Below, in pieces: positions 10,023-21,262 of a stretch of 64,000 nt of DNA (position 1 is the stretch's first letter; every line of letters begins with the position of its first letter). The notes under the pieces are model-generated. The model was not told the DNA's origin and made no database searches. It was given only the letters and a program-made list of their open reading frames with translations. The DNA lies in NCBI GenBank assembly GCA_010909165.1, contig MU008160.1:1364001-1428000 (forward strand). The letters run 5' to 3'. The translations under genes were made by a program, and so were the position numbers. The DNA is from Anthoceros angustus. Its lineage: Eukaryota > Streptophyta > Anthocerotopsida > Anthocerotales > Anthocerotaceae.

Positions 10023-12933
10023 ATGCTTCCGCTTTCGCTTCCGCGTCCGCTGCTCGTAACAGAACCCGGCGTAGACAAGACAGTGGCTACTTTGCAGAAG
10101 CTTGAGGCCATTGCCCAGTTCCTCAAGCCATACAAGGCACTTTGGGACGCTCATGTGGTAGACTTTTTTCAGGTCTGCGCTTGGTGCTTTCAATGACGAG
10201 TGGGCTCTGAGCTTGTTGGATGAGGTTGAAATCATGTCAGGAGCTTCTGGATTGAAGCTGAAATCGTTGGGGGTTGCCGGCAGGAGAAGCTATGGGAGCT
10301 GGTGGACTGGGACTGGTTGACCACTTTGCGCGATATGGAGATGGAGGAGATGCTGCTTCTCCCGTCTGGATTCCTGCAGGTGGAGCTAGTGGATCATCTT
10401 TTTGCTTTGGAGTGTTAAGGTATCTGGAGAGGTAGATGTAGACTCACAGGATCACTGGTGGGAATTTTCAGGAGTCATGGCCGGCTTCACTGCAGTCATT
10501 CGTGGCAACTTCGCATGCACTTGCTCTTCAGCGAGAACCACGCCTCAGCGGCCAGCTGGTATGGATCATACCTGAACCCATCTTAGCCTGCTTTCTGCAT
10601 GACAAGGATGTTAGTGCACAGATGTTGAATCATTCACATGTGTTGGTCAATCTTGGTGCTTGAACAAATAGCAATTCTTATGACAGGTTTGATGCCCTTC
10701 TTGTGGAGGGAAGGACTTGTTTGTTATCGCAGCTTTTCAGCAGCCGGTTCTCTGACAGGTAGCCCACCTGAGACCGAGACTATATGTCAGGCTCCAGATA
10801 GCTAACCTGCTGAGACTAGAACCGATGTGATGAAATTGCACCTGGCCTGTTCCTGGATGGCTGATCTTATAGCTCCTCGTGGCTCCATGTGCTTATGGCT
10901 CAGTCGTTTTGTTCTCCTTCTCCAGGACCGTGCGAGTGCTTTGCAGGTGGCCCATCTTGGCAGTGTTGTTGCACAGGGAATGAGTTCCAAGAAGCGGCAT
11001 GAGGTAACCATGTACCATAGAATGCATTGAAATCTACTATGCTTGTCAACAGGCAGCTGTGTAGAATAAAGGCTTTCAAACCAGCTCAGGAGACCTAAGT
11101 CTGTACTACTGTTTCTGCAGATAGGACTTCTGGCTGCACTTGTATCAAGCATCGCAGAAGAGGTCAAGGCAACAGATGTCATCGATGTTGGGGCTGGACA
11201 GGTGTGACGAATGACGACTCTCTTCTTCAAGACTGTGTTGTGATCGCACCTACCTTTTACCATATGTTGCTCCGCTGTTGGTGCAGGGCTACCTTGCACA
11301 GGTCTTAGCATTCGACTATCAGCTTCCAGTGGTGGCACTGGATGTCTCCAAACATCATGCCAATGTGACAAATGAGCGGGCTGTGAAAATCAAGAAGCAC
11401 TACGAATCTCGCTTGCGCCTGTGTAGGTCTCTTGTCGCTCTCACTGAGCTTGCTCTTGCAGGTTGAATAATGCAACGCGTCTTCTTCACCAGTTTACCTT
11501 CATCCTCTTTGCAGCTGACAAAGAGTCCGATCAAAAGGTACTAGGACCCCAGACCTACACATGCAGGGTGGCCTCAGGAAGTGCGCCCACCTCCTTGAGC
11601 TGCATGATCCCCATGCTCGACTTCCATAGTCTCTCAGGCTCACCCCATGCATCACAAGCCAAGAAGCAGTCCCGCTCAGTGGTGCTTGCCGGCTTGCATG
11701 CATGTGGAGATCTTTCTGCAAGCATTCTCCGGTAAGTCTGAACAGACAGCATCTAACCGCTGCCGTCTTCGTTCGATGTTCCTGACATGCCCCCGCATGT
11801 GACACAGGGCTTTCTCGGATTGCCACGAGGTGAAGGCCGTCGTATGTGTGGGTTGCTGCTACAATCTTCTGTCCGAAGAAGCTTCAGGCCACCCAGGCTC
11901 TGACTGTGGCTTCCCTCTCAGCAGAGGAGCTAAAAGCTTCGGCTTGCAGCTGCATCGAAATGGAAGAGATCTTGCTTGTCAGGTAGCGTAACCTCCCATC
12001 CAGAGAAACGCTTGTCCTGTGCTTCATCAAAACCGTGACGTCTCCCAACACTAAGCACGCCTGGCGTGTGCTCAGAGCGCAGCAAGATGGAGAGACTGCG
12101 GTACCAGAGCTGCTCGACAAAATTTCGACATACATGCCTTTCGAGCGGCTTTCCAATTGGTGAGTTTCAGATCTTCCTCGTCGTCCAACATTCAGATGTT
12201 AACATCCTCTTCCTTTCCGTAAACTCACGCACAGGCATCCGTTTTGTTCAGATCCTTCATCGTTTCTATCCAAACATCGCCACAGCCAGCCCCAGCGTTG
12301 GCCGCTTAGGGAAAGCACAACGCCGGAGGCAAGCACGGAGGGACGCGGAATCCTCTACCATAGAAAATCCATCTTCCAAGTAAGCGTGAATTGTGCATTG
12401 TCACATCAGCTCAAACCGTCCCTACCTCCGCTGTTCTCTCTCACCTCTGTGCTCTCCTCCAGCTCCTCATCACGAGAGGAAGGAGGAAATCGTCCACTCA
12501 CGAAGCAAGCCAAGGAACCTTGTGTTCCCAGCCGCAGAGATGCGTTCGAAGAGTATACGAATGAGGCACTGACGCGCATGGGACTTGCTCCGGTGCCGCA
12601 CCAACTGGTGCAAGACATTTGGCGCGAAATTGAGCCGCACCTGGTACATACTACCAGGCTTGTCGTCCTCAGTATTTTCACATCTGCCAATCCTCCCATT
12701 CCCAGGAGTCTGACCGGAACCGAGGTGTTGCTTTGCAGGATTTGATAGGTCCGTTTTGGACGCTGCGCGCGGTGCTGGCCCCGGCGCTGGAGACGTTCAT
12801 CCTTTTGGACCGGCTTCTGTTTCTGGAAGAGTTGGAGGCGAAGTCGTCCATCGAGCACTCGCCAAGGCTGGTGCCTCTCTTCGACCCCGCTATTTCGCCT
12901 CGGAATGTAGCTATTGTTGCCGTCAGAAAATAA
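10023..12933 (+). CDS. METTL25/RRNAD1-type SAM-dependent methyltransferase-like protein
   Basis: Twelve exons can be joined without a frame break: 10023-10172, 10284-10379, 10472-10558, 10926-11003, 11121-11201, 11287-11422, 11515-11731, 11808-11982, 12076-12159, 12252-12379, 12463-12643 and 12739-12933, giving 535 residues. Family signatures: GMSSKKRHE just before the fold, SAM motif I DVIDVGAGQGYL, then ALDVSKHHANVTNERAVKIK, a GLHACGDLS motif, VVCVGCCYNLLSEE with CGFPLS, RDLACQSAARWR, and a C-terminal LLDRLLFLEE with LVPLFDPAISPRN. This order matches METTL25/METTL25B (RRNAD1). Members are predicted methyltransferases; I cannot state the substrate. Exon 9 is placed at the inner of two nearby AG sites because that alone restores the conserved CQSAARW. 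Confidence 0.88.
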
Positions 12934-13049
12934 TTGGAATGCCTTTGCCTTGCATGCCAGAAGGGAAGAGCTTCGGGAATTGGTTAGGTCATAATAATGC
13001 ATGCACGGAAGTAACAATAGCTTTTAAGTGTGCTTGTTACTGCCGGTTC

Positions 13050-14690
13050 ACTTAGGCCCGTTTTTCATTTACCGGCGGTGGCAGTGCCACCACGGCATGT
13101 CAGGCCCGGCACGAGGTTGATATTCTTGGCGGTGGACGTGGCGCCATTGCACACCGGCGGGCACGACCGCCCGTTGCACACAGGCTTGTTCCTAGAAATT
13201 GGATGATATTAGGTTTAAAAATATAAACCTTCCCTTCCCTTGCCTTGTGGAGATAAAAAGGGCCATCTCACTCTCCTCCCCACTTGTTCTACCATCTCCC
13301 ATCTTGCCCTATCTCTACCCCTCTCCTACATTAAATATATTTCATTATGCCTATACCATAGTAAGAGATTTCTTATCATGGACGAGGTACAGCATTATAT
13401 TTTTTTGTTCATTTTTATTTTATTTTTTAACTTTTATGTAATTATTTATAACTGTACCGTATACATGAGGATTTATGGTCCGTTACATAACATGGGGTGG
13501 CAGCTTACATTGCTCTTGAAGTTGCAAGCAACACATATCAACAAGGCCCCTTAATGCGAGTTGCTCTACTCTTGCTTGCCATTGCCAAGAAAAAAAACGT
13601 AAGTTTGTATGGACTGTGCAGAGAGGCATCAAGGCTACATCGAGCAACAACTTATGGTGTCTTTCTCCGATAAAATGTTTAGGCAACGGCTCCGAGTATT
13701 CCGAGGCACTTTTCAATATTTATGTGGGGAAGTCAGTCCAACACTTCTAACATTCAACACCCAATTGCGGAAAGCTTTTTCTATTGAAGTGAAGGTGGCA
13801 ATGGCACCGTGTTGACAAGCCTCTGGCGATAAGCTGCAAACTGTTGGTGACCTTTTTGGCTACGGAACATCAACAGCGGGTATGTGTGTGCATGCTTTCT
13901 ATAATGCCTTTGTGGAGAAGGTGCACAAGGTGTACACTTGTTGGCCAAGGGAGGAAAAGATGCATAATTATGCATAGGAATTTGAGGCAATTCAAGGTAT
14001 TCCATATATTGTAGGTGCAGTGGATGGCTCACATATTCCTATACTTGGTCCAACCATGCGAAGGCGGATTACTATAATTGGAAGGGTTTTTACTCTCAAC
14101 TCTTACAACTAACGGTCACCTCAAAGTGTTTGGTGTGAGACTATGACTTTGGATGGCCAGGCATTTTAAACGATTGGAACCTTCATAAGAGCATAGGACT
14201 TGGCTGGAAATGTGAGGGGGGAATGTTGGGATATTATAGCCTTGTTAGAGATGCGTATATTATTGCTGGGTACTGGCCACGTCTAGACGTGCTTACCCTT
14301 TTTCGAGGATCACGAGAGGGTTTATCTCCTTTGCAATCTTATTGGAATTATGTACATAGTAGCACCCGCACGGCCGTTGAACGAGCATTTGGGATATTGA
14401 AGGCATGTTGGAGATGTCTATTGAAGAGGTTAGACATCAACATTTCTAACATACCAAGGGTTGTGCAGACATTACTTTTGTTGCATAACATTTGTATAAT
14501 TCACAAGGACAAGTTTGATGAGAAATGGCTGGTGAAGGCTACTCGACAATGTCAACAAGACACGAGGAATCATGCAACACAACATGACAGTGTATGGAGG
14601 CAAGCCTCTCTTGTTACTAGAGCAAGCATGGCCTTACTACGTAGGGTGCATACAAATACTCCTACATCAAATATGTGAGAAAGACAAAAT
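13050..14690 (+). pseudogene. Dead PIF/Harbinger (HARBI1-type) transposase
   Basis: Plus-strand frames broken by stops and shifts carry, in order, the helix-rich N-terminal part (FSDKMFRQRLRVFRGTFQYL), GIPYIVGAVDGSHIPI (the first catalytic Asp region of DDE_4 nucleases), and a long C-terminal frame 14223-14678 with ARPLNE/TRTAVERAFGILKACWR and LLLLHNICIIH. The expected central DSAYPL motif is lost or garbled. At least five in-frame stops are present, so the element is inactive. The ends are not certain; GC-rich sequence with repeated CGGTGG words precedes it from about 13050. Confidence 0.85.
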
Positions 14691-14695
14691 TCAAG

Positions 14696-14729
14696 CTCTA
14701 ACTGTTGTTCATAAGAACAACAGTTAGAG
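14696..14729. repeat. Perfect 15-bp inverted repeat with 4-nt loop
   Basis: CTCTAACTGTTGTTC and its exact complement flank ATAA. It lies 18 bp beyond the last codon of the Harbinger relic, so it could be a subterminal hairpin of that element or a cryptic terminator-like structure. Confidence 0.8.
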
Positions 14730-14965
14730 TGCGATAGAGCAGGTTTTCGCGAAGGCATGACACGTCCCCACTCTATATCTATTGCCATATATGCAGGACG
14801 AAACTAACCCCTTGTGACCTCCATGTTAGATGAAACCGCTTGCGGAGTGAGTACGTGTGGAAGACCACATGTACACTAACCCTCCCCTGGACTGTTGGTT
14901 TGAATGTTTTTTTTTTGTTTTTCTTATGTTTTGTGTGATGGAGTGCTTGGGAAATGTCCGAGGCA

Positions 14966-15899
14966 AGGCCTTTTATACTAAAAATGGTCCTTGGCGCATG
15001 ACAATATTACCTTTACAAATAATTAGTCCTTGGACCTCGAACCTATGAATGTCAGGCCAGGCTAGAAGGTCCTTGGACCTTGGGATTTTTAGGAATAAAA
15101 GTTGTCTATATAAGGTGGAGGATCCTTTATTCAGCAACAGGTGCCCAGGAACAAGTGGAGACGCTGGCACCTCTGGAGAAGTTCAAGGAGCTAGCGGAGA
15201 GGTATAAGCGGAAGAGAGATGAGGTTAGGGCCAGGGTCAAGAGAAAGACGGGCAGGCCGAAGAAGGGCAGAGCGTCAGCCACCGCGGTGGTTGAAACAGC
15301 CACCGTTGGGGAAGCAGCCACCACGGTGGTGGAGACGGCCACCGTCGTGGAAGAGGGACCCGAGGAGGGGGAAGCCACCGTCAAGAGCGCTGCAGGAGGG
15401 GATGCAACTCCCTCGGATTTCAGGAAGCAGCCAGCCCAGGATTGTCCACGGGAGGAGGGGGTAAGGACCTCTTTAGCAGAAGGGCGTATTGTGCTGCGGT
15501 GTCTGGATGAGGATGCTCATGTCCTTGGCTTCTGCCTGCATGGTGAGCGGGTGCTCACTCTAAATGTGTATGTGCTTGTTGGGACGGAGGAGGCGTAAAC
15601 CATCGGCGCACATCCTATCACCGGTTCCTTGACGGGAGCCGGGCATATCCTTCACAAAGTTGTGCTCGAGGAAATGAGTGAGGCGGAGGCTAGAGCGTGG
15701 ATGGAGGAACGCTTGTTTGGTTGTCCGATGATGAGGAGCGAGAAGCGTGCAGGGTAGTAGGCGACGGCGCCTCCTAGGAGGAGTGAAGGGACCTCGGATA
15801 GCGGAGTGAGGTGGAGATATTAAGGGAGGATCTTCCGGATCGAGGCGTAGTAGGAGGCGAGGGAACACCCATGGGCCGTGGGGCTAGGCGGTGAGGCGG
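14966..15899 (+). repeat. Tandem duplication, unit 1 (TATA-bearing, coding-like)
   Basis: First of two head-to-tail copies with a period of about 934 bp. The first 290 bp are almost identical to the next unit and include CTATATAAGG (15106-15115), a good TATA box. A frame from 15080 to 15598 follows with a basic helix (LEKFKELAERYKRKRDEVRA) and an imperfect Ala-Thr-Val-Val-Glu repeat. Beyond about 15590 the copy has many small deletions compared with unit 2. It looks like part of an LTR-retroelement-like or unknown repetitive gene; no RT, integrase or primer-binding site is visible. Confidence 0.75.
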
Positions 15900-16830
15900 A
15901 GGCCTTTATACTAAAATGGTCCTTGGCGCATGACAATATTACCTTTACAAATAATTAGTCCTTGGACCTCGAACCTATGAATGTCAGGCCAGGCTAGAAG
16001 GTCCTTGGACCTTGGGATTTTTAGGAATAAAAGTTGTCTATATAAGGTGGAGGATCCTTTATTCAGCAACAGGTGCCCAGGAACAAGTGGAGACGCTGGC
16101 ACCTCTGGAGAAGTTCAAGGAGCTAGCGGAGAGGTATAAGCGGAAGAGAGATGAGGTTAGGGCCAGGGTCAAGAGAAAGACGGGCAGTCAAGAAGGGCAA
16201 GAAGGGCGAGCGTCACCACCGGTGGTTGAAACACCACCGTTGGGAAGCCACCACGGTGGAGACGGCCACCGTCGTGGAAGAGGGACCCGAGGAGGGGAAG
16301 CCACCGTCAAGAGCGCTGCAGAGGGATGCAACTCCCTCGGATTTCGAAGCACCTGTGGATTGTCCACGGAGGAGGGGTAAGGACCTCTTTAGCGAAGGGC
16401 GACAGTCATGTGTCTGGATGAGGATGCTCATGTCCTTGGCTTCTGCCTGCATGGTGAGCGGGTGCTCACTCTAAATGTGTATGTGCTTGTTGGGACAGGA
16501 GGAGGCAGAAACTACTGGCTGCACATCCTATCACTGGTTCCTTCGAACGGGAGCCGGGGCATATCCTTCACAGGTTGTGCTCGAGGAAATGAGTGAGGCG
16601 GAGGCTAGAGCGTGGATGGAGGAACGCACTGTTTGGTTGTCCAGTGATGAGGAGCGAGGAAACGTGCGCAGGGGTAGTAGACGAACGGCGCCTCCTAGGA
16701 GGAGTGAAGGGACCTCGGATAGCGGGAGTGAGGTGGAGATATTAAGGGAGGATCTTCCGGATCAGAGGCGTAGTAGGAGAGCGAGGGGAACACCCATGGG
16801 CCGTGGTCAAGAGAAAGGCAGGCGGGCGCT
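15900..16830 (+). repeat. Tandem duplication, unit 2
   Basis: Second copy. It repeats the TATA box at about 16040. Here the first half of the reading frame (about 16180-16400) carries the small deletions, while the second half is better preserved and opens a frame from 16475 to 16915 with acidic/Arg-rich protein (VVLEEMSEAEARAWMEE, then SDSGSEVEIL). No known domain. Sequence beyond 16830 is not in unit 1. Confidence 0.75.
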
Positions 16831-16915
16831 GATTTTAGAGGGGGGCGGCATCATAGGTCAGGGGCTTTCACTCGGATTAGGGGATAAGGCGTTAGGAAAG
16901 CCTGTAGAGCTGTAG
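16475..16915 (+). CDS. Unrecognised reading frame in duplicated unit 2
   Basis: A 146-codon frame, rich in Glu, Arg, Ser and Gly, with an MSEAEARAWMEE segment and an RGRGQEK-like basic stretch near the end. It has no known motif. It probably is the 3' part of the same ancestral frame whose 5' part is kept in unit 1. Start and expression are unsupported; listed because its codon structure is intact where unit 1 is broken. Confidence 0.25.
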   Translation: MCMCLLGQEEAETTGCTSYHWFLRTGAGAYPSQVVLEEMSEAEARAWMEERTVWLSSDEERGNVRRGSRRTAPPRRSEGTSDSGSEVEILREDLPDQRRSRRARGTPMGRGQEKGRRALILEGGGIIGQGLSLGLGDKALGKPVEL

Positions 16916-17406
16916 TTACCTGAATTGGTAGGTGCACTCTTGGTGGGTTAGCCATTTTTTTAGACACTGGGGAAAAATGAGTTGTGGCGTTTCGCAGCTA
17001 GATGCACAAGAGACCTTTTCGCGTCTCTCTTGTTAGACAATTTCAGGTGTGAGCTCCCGTGTGTCGAATCTGCGCGCGAGGTTGATTGGAGACGTCTGAT
17101 CAATAACGGACTAATTCGGTGTGCTGCCTTCTCGTCACAAGAGGGCCGGGGAGATTCCTAGGTGAGCTGCCACACGTAGAGCAAGTAGCACACCATGAGT
17201 GACCAAGCTCCACTTCTGGGGCGATTAACGGTGAGGGGCGCTCTACGCATGCCGGAAGGGGAAGATTTCTGCAGGGGACAGGGGTGAGATCGCGGTTGTG
17301 CGAATCGCCTGTTTTCTTTCTTTACTTCCCAACCCGCTGTCTAACCAGATTGTGTCTAATTCCAAGGTGAGGTCTGTGTGGCCAGGGAGGGGTCTGTGTG
17401 GCCCCA
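16916..17406. other. Non-coding spacer in repeat island
   Basis: Mixed-composition DNA with no open frame and no repeat that I can see. Confidence 0.4.
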
Positions 17407-17640
17407 GGAGTGGGTCTATGTGGCCTGAGGAGAGGGTCTGTGTGGCCTGAGAGAGAGGGTCTGTGTGGCCTGTGAGAGAGGGTCTGTGTGGCCTGAGGAG
17501 AGGGTCTGTGTGGCCTGAGAGAGAGGGTCTGTGTGGCCTGTGAGAGAGGGTCTGTGTGGCCTGAGGAGAGGGTCTGTGTGGCCTGAGAGAGAGGGTCTGT
17601 GTGGCCTGTGAGAGAGGGTCTGTGTGGCCTGAGAGAGAGG
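17407..17640. repeat. Minisatellite with a three-part higher-order unit (~68 bp)
   Basis: Ten 22-23-bp monomers of the form GGGTCTGTGTGGCCTG plus a variable tail. Three tail types occur (GAGGAGA = C, AGAGAGA = A, TGAGAGA = B) and run C-A-B-C-A-B-C-A-B-A. The array thus spread as a 68-bp trimer. The period lets a minus-strand frame stay open, but that is a by-product. Confidence 0.9.
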
Positions 17641-19368
17641 AATTGGTGAGAACATTTTGCGCGTGGTGGTGTCTGAGGGTCTTGGAAGAAAATGGGTGAG
17701 TGAGACGCTGTATGAAGTGGAGTCTGGATGAATAGGAAGTGGTGGGTGTGAGAATCTGGAGAACGCGGAACGCTGAGAAAGGGTGAGGGTAAATTGTGGA
17801 GTCAGAGGGAATCAGTGACAGAGTGAGACGCCGCGGCGTGGGTGGCCATGATATGCAACTCTAGTGAGCTCTCTGGGTGTGAATACACATGAGTGTGACT
17901 TGGAGTACATGCGAATCTGTGCGTGTGGGGCCATAACCCTTAGTGGCCGTGCCAGAAGAACCTGGTGCCAAATAGTCGATCGCGACGCGCGCGCGCACTG
18001 AACGGGTGGGTCCCGCCACAGTGGTTGAATCAGCCACTACGGTGGCTGAGCCCACCACGGCGGTGGCCGAACTTACCACGGTGGTGGGTTCGGGCATGGT
18101 AGTTGATTATGGCTGGGTAGAAACTGAGTGTAGGAGGACTAGAATCCCTAGTTTTGGAACATCTTGATACAAAACCATTCCCTTGGGATCGAATCCTAGG
18201 ACTATAACGACATAGAGGATAAATGTGGCCTCCTTGTGTCTCTAGACACAAAATTTCACTCCATAGTAGGCATAGAGGAGTATTGAGTGGAGTGTATTTG
18301 AGTATTGTCACTCTTGATTTCAAACATTACATATTAAAAAAAAGAAAATTCAAAGACCCGGTTCCCTACCATCGACTGCAGCTGTAACAATAGCAACTAG
18401 GTTTTCTAGAAGACTAGCTAATATTCTTCTCCTATGTAGTCTTCATATCTTGAGACATTTGTTGTATTACAGCAATGGATAGAGTGATTTTCATCACCTA
18501 GGCTTGCAACCTTCTTCCCTTTCCTACCTTAGTGCTTTTAGATACCTTCTCTAGTGTGTCAACATTGGACTTTAGAGTCTTCTCCATTGACTCCATACTG
18601 TGATGTGAGTCAGCATGAGCCTCACATACCACATGGGCCATGTGCCACAAGAATTGATCAACAAGGTCATACCGTGCACAACATTGAGACCTAGCACTAC
18701 CTTTATACCAAATTTGCTACCTTGTCTATCTTGTATTAGTTGTAGATTGATTTCCAAGCCTCGGCAAATTTGGCAAAGTCTGTACAAACCATGGCCACCT
18801 TATTCACGTCATGTTCGCTATGAACTTCATATATAGCATAATTATTTATCATTATTTTAAAATTATTATTACAGAATATGATTAATTAAAGAGGTAAAAA
18901 TATATTAAATATATATCTATTTTCTAAAAAGTTCTTAATTACCATTTATTATTTAATCCTTTACACATTCAAGGGAGGGCTTAGCTCCCAATTACAAAGG
19001 TTTCCCATTTAAGGAGATGCGAATTAGGGAGGGTGAAGCGGACCTACGGCCTGCTGCTGCAAGGCAGGTCTATGGTGGTGTGGACTGTACGGACATGTGT
19101 TGTGCTGCCGAGACACATGCAGTAATGTACAGATGGATGTGGGTTCGTGTAAGATGAAATGAGACGCGGTTGTTTCTTCGGGTAGAAATGCTACACGTGA
19201 GGGCGAAGTAAGTTATAGTCTTTACCGTGGTCAAGGGTGTGACCAGGGTCAAGGGAGCAGGAAACCAGGGTCACGGGTGTCTGTGTGTGTGTGTGTGCGC
19301 GTGTTTGCGCTGGACATGCAATTTGGATTTGAAGCTAGGCGAGAAATTCGGTGCAGGAACCATTGGCC
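17641..19368. other. Mostly non-coding region; repeat relative at 18010-18100
   Basis: At 18010-18100 the plus strand codes a Thr-Val-Val-Glu repeat (ATVVESATTVAEPTTAVAEL) closely like that in the 15-kb duplication, so this is another fragment of the same repetitive gene or element. The rest is AT-rich with a short GT microsatellite at about 19278-19305. No gene is supported. Confidence 0.5.
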
Positions 19369-21262
19369 ATGAGTTTGGATGGCATTGAAGTGGGGGCAGA
19401 AAAAGACATGAGGGAAGAAGAAGGAGAAGGAGAAGGAGGAGGAGGATTAGGAGGAGGAGAAGCAGGATGTGAAGAGGCGGGAGCGAGCGTGGTCCAGGAT
19501 TACGCAGCAGACGCCCGCAATGCCGAAGCACCAGAGGCTCCTGTTCGAGTGAAGCGGGTGACATGGGGGGAGGCCCAGACCTGGATGTTGGAGGACGATC
19601 GGGGACTTCTGTCGGAGTCGGGTGACGAAGCAGGGGAAGGCAAGGCTGAGTGGGACAGTCCCCGTGGCCACGGTGCTCGTTCCAGCTGGGAGGACGGGTG
19701 GAAGGAAGAAGGGCTGAAGCCACCATGGTTTGTGGCCCCGGTCTTGGTATGCGCGGTGCTGGCTATCTCGTCTGCGGGTGCCGTATGTGTCTCAACCCTG
19801 TGCGACGGCTCTTAAAATTTGTGGGTGCTGGAATCGTGGGGGATTGTGGATGTGGGTCGTTGATGTGCGTGAAATTGAATTTGGGGCAGGTGATGAAGAG
19901 TATGGGTGGAGCTGCTCCGGTAACGAGAGCAGGTTGGCGGGTGCAACTTACTGCTGTCATCCTGCTGCCTGGATTCGTTTGGCAGTGGTGGCGGATGCGG
20001 GAAATAGAGAAGCAACGGTTTCTTCATAAGGCCACTTTGTCTGTATTGGTGGTGGATGGGCTGTCCATCGCTTGCCATTTCGGTTTGTGGGTGCGTCTTG
20101 CGCTTCGTCATGAAACACCTGGCTTCACTTTTCGTACTAGTCCGTGCTCGGGTGGTTCATTGAATGTGTGTATGGATGATGAGCTTTTCTAGGTGGAGTC
20201 TAACGCGATTGGTTGTGCATTCGCTGTGAATGAAGGTTTGGTCCTTGGATCACACCTCGTTGCCACACAGTCTGCTCTTGGTAACCATGCCTCCGGTCAT
20301 TCTAGCAGCCGTCATGTGGTTACAATGCCAGCCGTTGTCGAAAGGAGAAGTAGGTGGAGTTGCTCTGGGTGTCCTTGGAGTAGTTATAATAGTATTTGCG
20401 TCGAGCGTACAAGGTGACCAAGAGGTCACAATTATGGGGGATGTCGCCTCATTTCTTGCGGCTGCAGCTTTTGCCCTTCATCTGTCTGCTGGACGTCATC
20501 TTCGAGGTGATCCCAGATTTGCAAACCCGGAATTTTCGGAGGCCTTCTTGAGGACAAGGAGGACCAGGAAGCCGGTAGGAAAGAACACAACAAGCGTGCT
20601 AATTGAATGCGTTTGGGCATGTGCCAGGATGGATGCCACTGTATCTCTACAGCTTTCCTATTACAGCTTTAGCTGCTGTCTTCCTTGCTCTAGCTGGCGG
20701 ACTTATTGAAGGCTGGAGCCACGCTGAGTCCGGACTCGTTAGTGGTCCTTTCAACTGGCTTCAGCAAGGTATCTGATGCGATCTTTAATCCTAAACTGCA
20801 TGTAGTCACAGTCTGGTCGAGCGATCCTGAACCTTGCCTTGTTGTCACAGAATTCTTGCTCCCGGTTGTCTACCTGGCTCTTGGACCTGGATTTGTGGGT
20901 CACACCGGCGTGAATGCTGTTCTACGGTACTCTTCTCAAGTAGTGGTGGCAATGGCTATCACAATGGAGCCAGTGCTTGGGTCCTTGATTGGTTGGGCCC
21001 TTCAGCAAACTCCTCAGCCAGGGTATCTCTCTTCAAGCACGCATGGGGTCGGTGAGGAAAGTAGAATGCTCGCGTGTTTTCAATCATTCCTGATCAAGTA
21101 GTTCCATCTTGCAGGCCCTGGACTTGTCTTGGAGGTGCAGTGATTCTGGTAGGAACGGTATTGGTGAACTATGCGAGTGAAAAGCGTAAGGTGCAACAAA
21201 TAACTGGAAAACAGATTGTGTGTAGTCTCTTGTCCCCCATTTCCTCCTGTGGAGTACTTTAA
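19369..21262 (+). CDS. EamA/DMT-family membrane transporter
   Basis: Six exons (19369-19782, 19890-20090, 20236-20506, 20628-20768, 20851-21022, 21115-21262), phases closing, 448 residues. After a long acidic Gly/Glu-rich cytosolic N-terminus (about 115 residues) come about ten hydrophobic segments in two EamA halves. First half: FVAPVLVCAVLAISSAGA, PVTRAGWRVQLTAVILLPGF, DGLSIACHFGLWVWSLDHTS, SLPHSLLLVTMPPVILA, VALGVLGVVIIVFAS. Second half: LYSFPITALAAVFLALAG, LGPGFVGHTGVNAVLRYSS, MAITMEPVLGSLIGWAL, LGGAVILVGTVLVNYAS. The GHTGVNAVLRY and EPVLGSLIGW motifs are typical of DMT carriers of the RhaT/EamA kind. Substrate unknown. The last ~25 residues after the final membrane helix are unconserved. 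Confidence 0.85.
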
